DNA of 64,000 nucleotides from Flavobacterium limi (GCF_010645075.1 NZ_JAADZV010000004.1:371789-435788), one strand, 5' to 3'; positions 35,600-44,235 are shown, numbered from the stretch's first letter. A program made the numbers and translations. The notes: generated by a model from the sequence alone, not told the origin.

Positions 35600-35660
35600 A
35601 AGTTCCAATCCCGGTAATTATGCGGGATAAATTCCAAATTCCAATACTTAAAAATTGAGT
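35600..35660. repeat. AATTCCA heptamer spacer
   Basis: AATTCCA AATTCCA occurs at 35632-35645 in tandem, with a small hairpin CCCG...CGGG (35614-35627). The same heptamer is at 24904-24918. Confidence 0.55.
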
Positions 35661-35678
35661 TTCAGAACATTATCTGTT

Positions 35679-36257
35679 TTAGTTTCCAACAACAACTTTA
35701 GGAAAGCGAATAATTTTGTCTCCTAATTTGTATCCTTTTTCAATCACATCAACAATTTTTCCTTTTAATTTATCAGATGGCGCCGGAATTTGAGTAATCG
35801 CCTCAGCAACATCTGCATTAAAAGCATCTCCAGCCTGAATTTCAACCTGCTCTAAACCTTTTCCAACTAAAGTACTTTTTAGTTTTTCATGAATCAATTC
35901 AACACCTTTTTTCAGATTTTCATCTTCAGATTTGTTGATTTCTACAGCTGCTCTGTCAAAATCGTCCAAAACAGGCAGCATGGCCAGCAAAACTTCCTGG
36001 TTAGCAGTTTTGAATAAATCAATACGTTCTTTTGAAGTTCTTTTTTTGTAATTTTCAAATTCGGCAAACAATCTCAAAAATTTGTCCTTTTCTTTAGCCA
36101 AATCTTGAGTCAATTGCTCCTCAACACTTAATTCCTCAACAATTAATTGCTCTCCATTAGCGTTAGTCTCTATCGTTGCATCATCTAATTCCTGATCGAA
36201 TTCTGTATTTTCCGTAGTCATATTACTTTTATTTTTAAAAATATTTTTAAACTTCAT
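35679..36257 (-). CDS. grpE: Nucleotide exchange factor GrpE
   Basis: This 192-residue protein has an acidic N-terminal stretch, a long coiled coil (about 45-105, 'EEQLTQDLAKEKDKFLRLFAEFENYKKRTSKERI') and a C-terminal beta domain ending in 'VIEKGYKLGDKIIRFPKVVVGN', the canonical GrpE end. It ejects ADP from DnaK. dnaJ follows in the same direction. The alternative internal start (MTTENTEF) is possible. A TACTTTTG promoter with TTTG 21 bases upstream lies before the gene. Confidence 0.95.
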   Translation of the reverse strand: MKFKNIFKNKSNMTTENTEFDQELDDATIETNANGEQLIVEELSVEEQLTQDLAKEKDKFLRLFAEFENYKKRTSKERIDLFKTANQEVLLAMLPVLDDFDRAAVEINKSEDENLKKGVELIHEKLKSTLVGKGLEQVEIQAGDAFNADVAEAITQIPAPSDKLKGKIVDVIEKGYKLGDKIIRFPKVVVGN

Positions 36258-36279
36258 TTTTATTCTTTCTGTTGGATTG

Positions 36280-36312
36280 CAAAAGTACTGCCAAATCTTT
36301 TAAAATGTCAAA
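36280..36312 (-). promoter_or_regulatory. Promoter of grpE-dnaJ
   Basis: On the minus strand TTTG (36309-36312) and TACTTTTG (36280-36287) are separated by 21 bases, matching the Bacteroidota -33/-7 pair. No CIRCE element is visible between it and grpE. Confidence 0.65.
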
Positions 36313-36405
36313 TTGTCACTTTTAAAATTTTCATATTATTCTAAGCTGTAATTTCTTAAAGAAAAATTTAGTATAATTTTAAGACTATTACGTTATAGTT
36401 TATTT

Positions 36406-36551
36406 TATATTTGAGCCTGAAAACCAAATCAGTATTATTAACCTATCAAAGTTGAATTTAAGGTTTTAGCCTCGGCTTTATAAATAATTATTAATTCAAG
36501 TTTACCTTATATTAAAAAAAGCTTCGTCTGAAATAGGCGAAGCTTTTTTTT
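36406..36551 (+). ncRNA. Candidate small RNA with promoter and terminator
   Basis: A TATATTTG -7 element (36406-36413) is followed about 100 bases later by a strong hairpin AAAGCTTCG/CGAAGCTTT with a T-run (36513-36551). No ORF starts between them. The predicted transcript of about 130 nt would lie in a 370-base gap (36258-36627) between grpE and tRNA-Trp. The -33 partner is weak, and the terminator also serves the leftward tRNA, so this is a candidate only. Confidence 0.4.
36513..36551. terminator. Bidirectional terminator beside tRNA-Trp
   Basis: AAAAAAAGCTTCG / CGAAGCTTTTTTT with an 11-base loop has runs of A and T on both sides. It ends the leftward tRNA transcript and possibly a rightward small RNA. 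Confidence 0.85.
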
Positions 36552-36627
36552 ATTCTTTTATCTTTAACTTTTCAGAACAAATCTCACTAATAATTTATAA
36601 CTATTTGCCGTTGATATATTCTTATCG

Positions 36628-36698
36628 CACGGGCGGAGGGATTCGAACCCCCATCAACGGTTTTGGAGACCGCTATTCTACCCTTGAACTACGCCCGT
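36628..36698 (-). tRNA. trnW: tRNA-Trp (CCA anticodon)
   Basis: The minus strand folds into a full cloverleaf: acceptor stem ACGGGCG/CGCCCGT, D stem GTTC/GAAT, anticodon stem GCGGT/ACCGT with loop CTCCAAA (anticodon CCA), and T stem GGGGG/CCCTC around loop TTCGAAT. The discriminator base is G, as usual for tRNA-Trp. The CCA end is not encoded. Confidence 0.95.
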
Positions 36699-36818
36699 AA
36701 CTTGAGGTCGCAAATTAAACAGTTTTTTTCTTTTCCTGCAATTATTTCATGCAGATTTCATCTGATAAAAACTGATCTGACTAGAAATCAAAACCATAGA
36801 GAAAATATTTTTTCACTC

Positions 36819-38243
36819 TTAAAGCAAAGAATTCTTCAATCCTTCAAAATCTACAGAAACCTGCTCCCCTGTCACCAGATTTTTCAACGCATAAGAATTT
36901 GAAGTAATTTCCTGATCTCCAACCAATACGGCAAACGGAATCAAACGTTTATCTGCATATTGAAATTGTTTTCCAACTTTTACATTATCCGGATATAGTT
37001 CTACTTTTATATTTTCTCGTCTCAATTTCTGAATTGCCTGAGAAGCATACAAAGCTTCTTTATCTCCATAATTTACAAACAGCGCTTTTGATGTCGCAGC
37101 AACTGTTTCAGGAAATAATTGCAGTTCTTCTAAAACCAGATAGATTCTGTCCAGTCCAAAAGAAATCCCAACGCCACTCATGTTTTTCAGACCGAAAATT
37201 CCGGTCAAATCGTCATATCTTCCGCCACCTCCGATAGAACCTATTGAAACCGTTTTTGGCGCTGCAACTTCAAAAATAGCTCCTGTATAATAATTTAGTC
37301 CACGTGCCAAAGTTACATCAAGGTCTAATGTCGCAGTCGACAAACCTAAAGTTGCCACATTGTCACAAATAAACTTTAACTCTTCAACTCCTTTCATACC
37401 TTCTTCTGATTCAGCTAATAAATTAGAAAGCTTATTTATTTTGTCAGCAAAAGTTCCTGAGAAACTAAAAAGCGGTTGTACTTTTACCAAGGCATTTTCA
37501 GAAATACCTTTTTCGATCATTTCCTTTTTTACTCCGTCTTCGCCGATTTTATCTAATTTATCTAAAGCTACTGTAAAATCGATCAATTTATCAGATGCCC
37601 CAATTACTTCTGCAATTCCGGACAATATTTTTCGGTTATTGATTTTGATGGTCACACCTTCCAATCCTAAAGAAGTAAAAACAGTATCATACAATTGCAC
37701 CAATTCTACTTCCTGCCATAATGATTTTGAACCTACCACATCGGCATCACATTGAAAAAACTCTCTAAAACGGCCTTTTTGTGGACGATCTGCCCTCCAG
37801 ACCGGCTGAATCTGGTATCTTTTAAAAGGAAATTCAATTTCATTTTGGTGCTGTACAACGTATCTTGCAAAAGGAACAGTCAGATCATAACGCAATGCTT
37901 TTTCTGAAATTTTTCCTGTAAATTTATTAAGCTCAATTCTTTGATCAAGATTGATTGTCTCTGCCGAATTAGTCTGAAGTATTTCTAAAGATTCCGGTAA
38001 TTCAATTTTATTTTTATTAAAGAAAAAATTACCTGAATTCAATATTTTAAAAATCAAACGATCACCCTCTTCACCATATTTCCCCATTAAAGTGTCTGAA
38101 TTTTCAAATGAAGGAGTTTCTATCGGCTGAAAACCAAATTTTTCGAAATTAGCTTTTATGGTTTGAATGATATATTGACGTTTTGACACCTCTGCCGGTG
38201 AAAAATCCCTTGTTCCTTGTGGTATACTTGGTTTTGAAGCCAT
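36819..38243 (-). CDS. hisS: Histidyl-tRNA synthetase
   Basis: This 474-residue class II synthetase charges tRNA-His. Visible motifs are 'PQGTRDFSP' at the N-terminus, motif 2 '[30 protein letters not shown]', the histidine-A block '[15 protein letters not shown]' and motif 3 'GISFGLDRI', and the C-terminal anticodon domain ends in '[10 protein letters not shown]'. It is slightly longer than the E. coli enzyme, as is usual for this phylum. It is a single transcript. Confidence 0.97.
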   Translation of the reverse strand: MASKPSIPQGTRDFSPAEVSKRQYIIQTIKANFEKFGFQPIETPSFENSDTLMGKYGEEGDRLIFKILNSGNFFFNKNKIELPESLEILQTNSAETINLDQRIELNKFTGKISEKALRYDLTVPFARYVVQHQNEIEFPFKRYQIQPVWRADRPQKGRFREFFQCDADVVGSKSLWQEVELVQLYDTVFTSLGLEGVTIKINNRKILSGIAEVIGASDKLIDFTVALDKLDKIGEDGVKKEMIEKGISENALVKVQPLFSFSGTFADKINKLSNLLAESEEGMKGVEELKFICDNVATLGLSTATLDLDVTLARGLNYYTGAIFEVAAPKTVSIGSIGGGGRYDDLTGIFGLKNMSGVGISFGLDRIYLVLEELQLFPETVAATSKALFVNYGDKEALYASQAIQKLRRENIKVELYPDNVKVGKQFQYADKRLIPFAVLVGDQEITSNSYALKNLVTGEQVSVDFEGLKNSLL

Positions 38244-38490
38244 TTTTTTTATTTTAGATTTAGATTTTAGATTTTAGATTTCTTTGAAACTAAAATACAA
38301 AACCTTTAAGATTGATTTTATTTCTAGATTTTTTGATTGTTGATTTTGACATTTCGCCTTTAAGACTTTATGACTTTCCAACTTTCGACTTAATTCTAAA
38401 TCGCCTGCAAATATCTCACTTTTTAAAATAAATAATACAGCTTCGAAAACAAACTTGTAACAAAAAACGTATTTTCGTGACAAATTGGTC
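38244..38490. repeat. Spacer with TTTTAGA heptamer repeats
   Basis: This 247-base divergent gap begins with four near-tandem copies of TTTTAGA (38253-38283) before hisS. The remainder is AT-rich with no ORF of note. A TATTTTCG octamer near 38470 may serve the permease gene. Confidence 0.55.
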
Positions 38491-39735
38491 ATGATGCTAA
38501 AACTATTTAAAGAAAATATCAGAATTGCTTTTGGTTCTATCAAAACGCAATTGCTCCGAACCATTCTTACCGTATTGATTATTGCTATCGGAATTACAGC
38601 TTTGGTTGGAATTTTAACCGTAGTAACAGCACTGGAAAATACCGTTTCTACCAATTTTGCATCAATGGGTGCCAATACTTTCAATATTAATCAATACGAA
38701 AATACCGTTAGAAACCGTGGCGGAAATGAACGTGAGGTCATCAATCCTATTATTTCATATCCAGAAGCTGTCGCTTTCAAAAACAAATATAAATATCCTT
38801 TTACAGAAACTTCCCTTTCATTTACAGCAACTTCAAAGGCCGAAGTTAAATATTTAGATCAAAAAACAGATCCGGAAATTACTATAGTAGGCGTTGATGA
38901 ACATTTTATCGGCAACTCCGGCTTAGAAATCAATTCAGGCCGAAGCTTTAATCAGTTTGATATTGACAACAATACGTATTCCTGCGTTGTAGGTTCTGAT
39001 TTTGAAAAAGGTTTATTGAAAGACGTTAATCCAATCGACAAAATCATTTCGATTCGCGGTGCCCGCTTTAAAGTTATTGGCGTTTTAAAAGAAAAAGGTT
39101 CTACTTTTGGAAATAGTCAGGACTTAAGAGTTTTAATCCCGATTCAGGTGGCGCGTTCCTTGTTTACAGCTCCAAACATCAATTATACGATGAGTGTAAT
39201 GGTTTCTAAAAAAGAACTTTTAGATGAAGCTGTTGATAATGCAACAAGCACAATGCGCCGGGTACGTAAACTTAACCCTGTTCGTGACAATAATTTTGGT
39301 ATTGGCCGAAGCGATGATTTAATTAACAGAATTCTTGGTATTACAAAATATCTGGGCTGGGCTTCCTGGATTATCAGTATTATCACCATTTTAGGATCAT
39401 CAATCGCTTTAATGAACATTATGATTGTTTCCGTTACCGAACGTACTCGCGAAATTGGTGTGCGCAAAGCTTTGGGCGCCACAAAAATTACTATTTCAGT
39501 TCAGTTTTTTATCGAAACTTTATTGATTGGACAAATTGGCGGTTTAGTCGGAATCGTTTTAGGAATTTTAATTGGTTTTGCGTTTGCAGCTGCAATGAGT
39601 TTTGCGTTTGTAATTCCCTGGATGGCTATTTTTGCAGCTTTTGGAACCAGTTTTATGGTTGCCATTGTTTCTGGATTGTACCCTGCAATCAAAGCTTCTA
39701 AACTGGATCCTATTGAGGCGTTGCGTTATGAGTAG
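38491..39735 (+). CDS. MacB/FtsX-type ABC permease
   Basis: This protein of about 414 residues has an N-terminal helix (about 20-40), a large periplasmic MacB-core domain (about 50-260) and three C-terminal helices (about 280-400). It is the mechanotransmission-type ABC permease layout used by MacB and LolCE. Motif 'VTERTREIGVRKALGATKITI' lies after the second helix. No ATPase gene is adjacent. I prefer the ATG at 38491 over a TTG two codons earlier. Confidence 0.88.
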   Translation: MMLKLFKENIRIAFGSIKTQLLRTILTVLIIAIGITALVGILTVVTALENTVSTNFASMGANTFNINQYENTVRNRGGNEREVINPIISYPEAVAFKNKYKYPFTETSLSFTATSKAEVKYLDQKTDPEITIVGVDEHFIGNSGLEINSGRSFNQFDIDNNTYSCVVGSDFEKGLLKDVNPIDKIISIRGARFKVIGVLKEKGSTFGNSQDLRVLIPIQVARSLFTAPNINYTMSVMVSKKELLDEAVDNATSTMRRVRKLNPVRDNNFGIGRSDDLINRILGITKYLGWASWIISIITILGSSIALMNIMIVSVTERTREIGVRKALGATKITISVQFFIETLLIGQIGGLVGIVLGILIGFAFAAAMSFAFVIPWMAIFAAFGTSFMVAIVSGLYPAIKASKLDPIEALRYE

Positions 39736-39770
39736 TTTTATTTGAAGCAGAAGTCACTCGTTTCAAAACA

Positions 39771-39845
39771 CCTTTTGTCCCGCTATCCGTTACAATCTTT
39801 TGTACCAAACTCTGGCACAAAAGGATTTCCACTTCTATCGGGGCT
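39771..39845 (-). repeat. Dispersed intergenic repeat, subtype II, copy C
   Basis: On the minus strand it begins AGCCCCGATAGAAGTGGAAA, forms a hairpin ATCCTTTTGTGCC / GGTACAAAAGAT and ends AACGGATAGCGGGAC. It lies between the convergent permease and prmC genes. The start and end match the copies at 50.6 and 63.9 kb. Confidence 0.75.
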
Positions 39846-39861
39846 AGATTAGAAATTTATG

Positions 39862-40725
39862 TTACAAATCTCTTTTCATCCCCTTCATCATACGATCATT
39901 ATCATAAATATCTTTTCGTAATTCAATATTTCTAAAATCCATTTTTTCCAGTAATTCAGTCATTTCCTTTCCCAAATACTGATTGATTTCAAAGTACAAT
40001 TGTCCTTTTTCTAAGAGATTTTTTTGAGCTAATTCAGCAATTTTCCTATAAAAAATCAATGCATCATTATCATCCACAAAAAGTGCCAGATGTGGTTCGT
40101 AATCCAGGACATTCTTTTTGATTTCCTGCTTCTCTAAATGGCGGACATAGGGCGGATTTGAAACAATAATATCAAAATTAGATTTCAGGATTTCTAAGTC
40201 TAAAACACTCTTAAGTATAAAAGTTATTTTTACATTATTATTTCTCGCATTTCTTTTTGCCGTTTCAATAGCTTTCTTCGAAACATCCATAGCATAAACT
40301 TCTGCATTTGAGAGATTTTTCGCCAGTGAAATTGCAATACAGCCGCTTCCGGTTCCTATATCCAGAATTTTTAACTTTTTAGTTTTATCAGTAATCTTAT
40401 TTTCATTAATAATCCATTCAACCAACTCTTCGGTTTCTGGTCTCGGAATCAAAACGTTTTCGTCTACTTCAAAATCTAAACCGTAAAAACTTGTTTTTCC
40501 CAGTAAATACTGAATCGGAATTTCTTTCTTCAATTCATTTAAAAAAGCATCCCAAATTGCTAAATCAGCATCTGAAAAAGCCAATTCATGGTTCAGTGCC
40601 AAATCTATCTGCCTGAGATTATGTTTATTTTCTAATATCAAATAAAAAAAACTTTCTGCTTCGTATGCATCATACAATGAAGAGAGTTCCTTTATAAATT
40701 GAGTTCTGTATTGTTTGATTTTCAT
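39862..40725 (-). CDS. prmC: Release-factor glutamine methyltransferase PrmC
   Basis: This 287-residue SAM-dependent enzyme methylates the GGQ glutamine of RF1/RF2. It has the SAM motif 'ILDIGTGSGCIAISLAKN' (about 118-135) and the catalytic NPPY. The N-terminal helical domain (about 1-85) is the release-factor binding part. It stands alone, with an inverted repeat (40743-40781) upstream. Confidence 0.94.
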   Translation of the reverse strand: MKIKQYRTQFIKELSSLYDAYEAESFFYLILENKHNLRQIDLALNHELAFSDADLAIWDAFLNELKKEIPIQYLLGKTSFYGLDFEVDENVLIPRPETEELVEWIINENKITDKTKKLKILDIGTGSGCIAISLAKNLSNAEVYAMDVSKKAIETAKRNARNNNVKITFILKSVLDLEILKSNFDIIVSNPPYVRHLEKQEIKKNVLDYEPHLALFVDDNDALIFYRKIAELAQKNLLEKGQLYFEINQYLGKEMTELLEKMDFRNIELRKDIYDNDRMMKGMKRDL

Positions 40726-40742
40726 TTTGGTTTTTGAGCATT

Positions 40743-40781
40743 TTTAGCAATATTCAATTGCATTTTGTAAGTATTGCTAAA
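40743..40781. repeat. TTTAGCAATA / TATTGCTAAA inverted repeat
   Basis: Ten-base arms (40743-40752 and 40772-40781) flank 19 bases between the GNAT and prmC genes. It may be a weak terminator of the GNAT transcript, but no T-run follows on the minus strand. Confidence 0.55.
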
Positions 40782-40801
40782 TAAATTATCACAATGTGAT
40801 T

Positions 40802-41287
40802 TTACAATTCTTTCAACATCCAGACAGGGCAGGAATTATGACCGGTACATCCTAACGGAGCATCTAAATACTCAAATCCTGACTTCCTATATAATTTTTG
40901 GGCAGCATGCATAAAAGGCATTGTTTCTAAATAACATTTTTCGAAACCAAAGTTTTTAGCATGCTCTAAACATTTTGCTATCATTTTGCTTCCAATTCCC
41001 AATCCGCGGGTTTTGGGCAAAAAATACATTTTTTGTAATTCGCAAATCTTCGGACCGCCAGTCTCCAAAGGTGCGATTCCACAACACCCTGTAATCTCAC
41101 CTTCACTTTCAACAACAAAATAAATGGCCTGAGGCTTATTATATTCTTCAAACATCAAATCCAAATACGAATCTTCATAAGCTGTTCCTGTTTTGGGAAT
41201 TTCCATTTCATCAAAAACCGATCTTATTAATTGGGCAACTGCCTGATTGTCTTCTTTTTTAATTTCTCTGATAATCCAATTTTTCAT
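40802..41287 (-). CDS. GNAT-family N-acetyltransferase
   Basis: This 161-residue single-domain GNAT has the acetyl-CoA motif A 'MYFLPKTRGLGIGSKMIAKCLEHAKNFGF' (R/QxxGxG/A form RGLGIG) and a C-terminal 'AAQKLYRKSGFEYLDAPLGCTGHNSCPVWMLK' block. The latter with its 'GCTGHNSCPVWM' end matches a group of small-molecule acetyltransferases in this phylum. The substrate is unknown. The ATG at 41287 is preferred over a TTG at 41293. Confidence 0.87.
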   Translation of the reverse strand: MKNWIIREIKKEDNQAVAQLIRSVFDEMEIPKTGTAYEDSYLDLMFEEYNKPQAIYFVVESEGEITGCCGIAPLETGGPKICELQKMYFLPKTRGLGIGSKMIAKCLEHAKNFGFEKCYLETMPFMHAAQKLYRKSGFEYLDAPLGCTGHNSCPVWMLKEL

Positions 41288-41310
41288 TTTCAAAATTCAT
41301 TCTGTCTTCA

Positions 41311-41344
41311 CAAAAATAAACATACTTTTCGTATTGTTTCACAA
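41311..41344 (-). promoter_or_regulatory. Promoter of GNAT gene
   Basis: On the minus strand TTG (41342-41344) and TATTTTTG (41311-41318) are 23 bases apart, and the ATG follows after 23 bases. Confidence 0.5.
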
Positions 41345-41381
41345 CTCTCCTGTTAACATTATGCTTAAACTCAAAAATGAC

Positions 41382-41389
41382 TACTTTTG
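41382..41389 (+). promoter_or_regulatory. TACTTTTG -7 element at the ribD start
   Basis: An exact TAnnTTTG match lies only four bases before the GTG at 41394, so the predicted transcript would be leaderless or nearly so. No FMN riboswitch fits in the space. Confidence 0.4.
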
Positions 41390-41393
41390 TACT

Positions 41394-42443
41394 GTGAATA
41401 TACATGAGAAATACATAAAACGCTGCATTGAACTGGCCCAAAATGGCTTTGGAACCACTTATCCAAATCCCATGGTAGGAAGTGTAATTGTTTACGAGAA
41501 TAAAATTATTGGCGAAGGCTGGCATAAAAAAGCCGGACAACCTCACGCTGAAGTCAATGCGATTCGTTCTGTAAAAGACAAATCGCTATTAAAAAACGCT
41601 ACTATTTATGTGAGTTTAGAACCTTGCAGCCATTTTGGAAAAACGCCGCCCTGCAGTGATTTAATTATCGAACATAAAATACCGAATGTTGTAATAGGGA
41701 CTGTTGATCCAAACGAAAAAGTTGCCGGAAAGGGAATCAAAAAAATAATCGAGTCCGGTTCTAATGTAATTGTTGGTGTTTTAGAAAATGAATGCTACGA
41801 ACTCAACAAGCGATTTTTTACTTTTCACAACAAAAAGCGGCCTTATATTATATTAAAGTGGGCTGAAAGTCAGGACGGTTTTTTAGCTCCTGAAAAAGAA
41901 ATCAATCAGGAACGCAAACCTGTTTGGATTACCAGCCAATATTCAAGACAATTGGTTCATAAATGGAGAAGTGAAGAACAGGCTATTTTAGTAGGCACAC
42001 AAACTGTTATTGATGATAATCCAAAATTAAATGTTAGGGATTGGTCTGCAAATAATCCGGTAAGAGTTGTTTTAGATCAAAATAATCGTATTTCAAAAGA
42101 CAGTTTTGTTTTTGACGACAGCGTTAAAACTATCCTATTTACGAAATCTGAAATAAGCTTTCCAACAGAAAACACTACCTTTGAAGTAATTGATTTCAAA
42201 CAAAATATAATTCCGCAGATTTTGGCTGTTTTATTTGAAAATCAGATTCAATCAATCATCATTGAAGGCGGTTTACAAACTTTACAGTCTTTTATAGATG
42301 AAAATATTTGGGATGAAGCGCGCATTTTTACTGGAAAAAGTTCTTTTCAAAAAGGCACAAAAGCTCCAGTTCTTTCAAAGAAAAACATAACAAAAACCTA
42401 CATCCAGAACGACGAATTAATATATGTTATAAATCATGATTGA
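41394..42443 (+). CDS. ribD: Riboflavin biosynthesis deaminase/reductase RibD
   Basis: This 349-residue two-domain enzyme deaminates and then reduces pyrimidine intermediates of riboflavin synthesis. The deaminase half (about 1-145) has zinc ligands in 'HAEVNAI' and 'PCSHFGKTPPCSD'. The reductase half (about 150-349) has 'ILKWAESQDGFLAPE' and 'IIIEGGLQTLQSF'. The start is the GTG at 41394 ('VNIHEKYIKRCIELA'); the open frame extends 49 codons further upstream but without family sequence. It overlaps the following HAD gene by 8 bases. Confidence 0.95.
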   Translation: MNIHEKYIKRCIELAQNGFGTTYPNPMVGSVIVYENKIIGEGWHKKAGQPHAEVNAIRSVKDKSLLKNATIYVSLEPCSHFGKTPPCSDLIIEHKIPNVVIGTVDPNEKVAGKGIKKIIESGSNVIVGVLENECYELNKRFFTFHNKKRPYIILKWAESQDGFLAPEKEINQERKPVWITSQYSRQLVHKWRSEEQAILVGTQTVIDDNPKLNVRDWSANNPVRVVLDQNNRISKDSFVFDDSVKTILFTKSEISFPTENTTFEVIDFKQNIIPQILAVLFENQIQSIIIEGGLQTLQSFIDENIWDEARIFTGKSSFQKGTKAPVLSKKNITKTYIQNDELIYVINHD

Positions 42444-43038
42444 TACAATAATTTTTGACTTTGGAGATATTTTCATCAATTTAGATAAAGAAGCTACTAT
42501 TTCCGGACTGAAGAAATTAGGCATGACCGAATGGAATTCAGAATTTGACCGATTGAATCTATTGTTTGAAACGGGCGATATTTCGCATGATGATTTTTTG
42601 GCAGGTTTTCAGGAACAGCTTCCTAATGCTTCAATTGAAGAAATTCTGAAAGCCTGGAACGCTGTGCTTGCAGATTTCCCATTATACCGATTAGAGTTCC
42701 TGCAATTACTTTCTAAAAAATACCGTTTATTTTTATTGAGCAATACCGATTCTATTCATATTGAAACATTTGAAAACAAAAGCGGAGTCACATTTTACAG
42801 TGATTTTTACCAATGTTTTGAAAAGGTATATTTTTCATTTGAAATTGGAAAACGAAAACCAAATCCGGAAGCCTATCAATATATTATCAACAAACACGAA
42901 TTATCGCCAAAAAGAACTTTGTTTGTTGATGACAAAAAGGAAAATACCGATGCAGCTGCAGCTTTAGGGCTTCATGTATGGAATTTACAAGTTGGCAAGG
43001 AAGATGTTGTGGATTTATTTGAGAAAAAAATATTATAG
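42436..43038 (+). CDS. HAD-family phosphatase overlapping ribD
   Basis: This 200-residue HAD hydrolase has motif I DFGD (Asp8 and Asp11), motif II 'LLSNTDS', the motif III lysine in 'GKRKPNPEAYQYI' and motif IV 'VDDKKEN'. The C1 cap and overall size fit YihX/YigB-like phosphatases. Its overlap with ribD suggests it may dephosphorylate 5-amino-6-ribitylaminouracil 5'-phosphate, a step done by HAD proteins in other bacteria. That is inference from position. Confidence 0.83.
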   Translation: MIDTIIFDFGDIFINLDKEATISGLKKLGMTEWNSEFDRLNLLFETGDISHDDFLAGFQEQLPNASIEEILKAWNAVLADFPLYRLEFLQLLSKKYRLFLLSNTDSIHIETFENKSGVTFYSDFYQCFEKVYFSFEIGKRKPNPEAYQYIINKHELSPKRTLFVDDKKENTDAAAALGLHVWNLQVGKEDVVDLFEKKIL

Positions 43039-43074
43039 CTATAAAATCTTTTTTTTAAGATTTAGATGATTCCA

Positions 43075-43134
43075 GGCAGATTTAATTTTAATCTGCACAA
43101 ATCAGCTAAAATCTATTTAAATCTGCGTGAACTT
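43075..43134. repeat. AATCTGC word-repeat spacer
   Basis: GCAGATT (43076-43082) pairs with AATCTGC (43090-43096), and AATCTGCG recurs near 43121. Related 'acaaatt/cacagatt' words occur at 11775-11838. Confidence 0.55.
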
Positions 43135-43166
43135 ATACTTAATAGTTTTAATTTTAGAATTTACTT

Positions 43167-43799
43167 TTGGAATATAACGACACTTACCAAACTATTGCCT
43201 TTGAATCCGAAGAAGTACTTTTTAAGGAAAAAGGAAGCAAATTTTTCGGCTATGCTTTTCCGATACAGAATGAAGACGAAGTAAAACCTATTATTGAAAG
43301 CTTAAAAAAGCAGCACCCGAACGCTGTGCATTATTGTTATGCCTACCAGATTGGCACCGCTCCAAAAATTTCTTATCGGGCAAATGATGACGGAGAACCA
43401 GGAAATACTGCAGGAACTCCAATTTATGGACAAATCCAGTCTTTTGGTTTAACCAACGTATTAGTAGTCGTTGTTAGATTTTTTGGGGGAATAAAATTGG
43501 GAGTGGGCGGATTAATTGCTGCTTACAAAACTACCGCACAAATGGCACTTGAGATTTGTGAAATTATCGAAAAAACAATTGATGTCAATTTTTTAATATC
43601 TTTTGATTATAAAAACATGAACAGGGTAATGCGGGTAATCAAAGAGAAAAAGCTCGAAATAACTTCTCAGGAAATGGAAATTGATGAAGATTCCGGTCTG
43701 CCAATTGGTAAAATAATGACCAAAACCCGAAAAAAAAATGCTGAATCTATATTCAGCACTTTTGATTTAATGTTTGAAATCAATATTAAAATTATCTAA
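43167..43799 (+). CDS. YigZ/IMPACT-family protein
   Basis: This 210-residue protein has the UPF0029 N-terminal domain with the family core 'HYCYAYQIG', 'RANDDGEPGNTAGTPIYGQIQSFGLTNVLVVVVRFFGGIKLGVGGLIAAY' (about 48-120). A C-terminal EF-G-like domain (about 135-210) follows. It is ribosome-related in eukaryotes and of unknown role in bacteria. The start is TTG at 43167; no ATG lies near the N-terminus of the conserved domain. Confidence 0.86.
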   Translation: MEYNDTYQTIAFESEEVLFKEKGSKFFGYAFPIQNEDEVKPIIESLKKQHPNAVHYCYAYQIGTAPKISYRANDDGEPGNTAGTPIYGQIQSFGLTNVLVVVVRFFGGIKLGVGGLIAAYKTTAQMALEICEIIEKTIDVNFLISFDYKNMNRVMRVIKEKKLEITSQEMEIDEDSGLPIGKIMTKTRKKNAESIFSTFDLMFEINIKII

Positions 43800-43830
43800 A
43801 TTACCATAAAAAGACATTTCATTTTAACAA

Positions 43831-44235
43831 TTATTCAAGCGTTTTAAATAATTCCAAAATATAATCCGGAGGAGCAGTCGGCCGACCTGTTTTTAACGAA
43901 ATAAATACCAAAATAAACACTGCCGTTGTTAATAACTCATTTGCTTCATTATAGATTTCGCAGTCAAATTCAATCTTGACAGAAGACTGACTTTTGAAAG
44001 TCGTATGAATTGTCAAAAGCTCATCATAGCGTGCCGATTTTTTATAATTTATCTGCATCGAAACAATGGGCAATCCGATTCCGCTTTCTTCCATACTTTT
44101 ATACGAAATCCCTTTATTTCTAAGCCATTCCACGCGTCCTATCTCAAAATACGGCACGTAATTTCCATGATACACGACTCCCATTTGATCAGTTTCAGAG
44201 TAACGAACACGTACCTGGGTTTGATGATTTTTCAT
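43831..44235 (-). CDS. 4HBT-family acyl-CoA thioesterase
   Basis: This 134-residue hotdog-fold protein matches the YbgC/FadM-like thioesterases: 'VRYSETDQMGVVYHGNYVPYFEIGRVEWLRNKG' carries the catalytic Asp (16) and the His/Tyr pocket. It hydrolyses acyl-CoA thioesters. The substrate is open. It is convergent with the YigZ gene and stands alone. Confidence 0.9.
   Translation of the reverse strand: MKNHQTQVRVRYSETDQMGVVYHGNYVPYFEIGRVEWLRNKGISYKSMEESGIGLPIVSMQINYKKSARYDELLTIHTTFKSQSSVKIEFDCEIYNEANELLTTAVFILVFISLKTGRPTAPPDYILELFKTLE

Noticed and set aside
41247..41393. A 49-codon upstream extension of ribD
   Set aside because: It overlaps the start and promoter of the divergent GNAT gene and lacks RibD sequence; the conserved start follows the GTG at 41394.
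43162..43169. TACTTTTG as a promoter of the YigZ gene
   Set aside because: It overlaps the TTG start codon itself, so a transcript from it would lack the start. It is more likely a chance match, and the gene is probably read from ribD.
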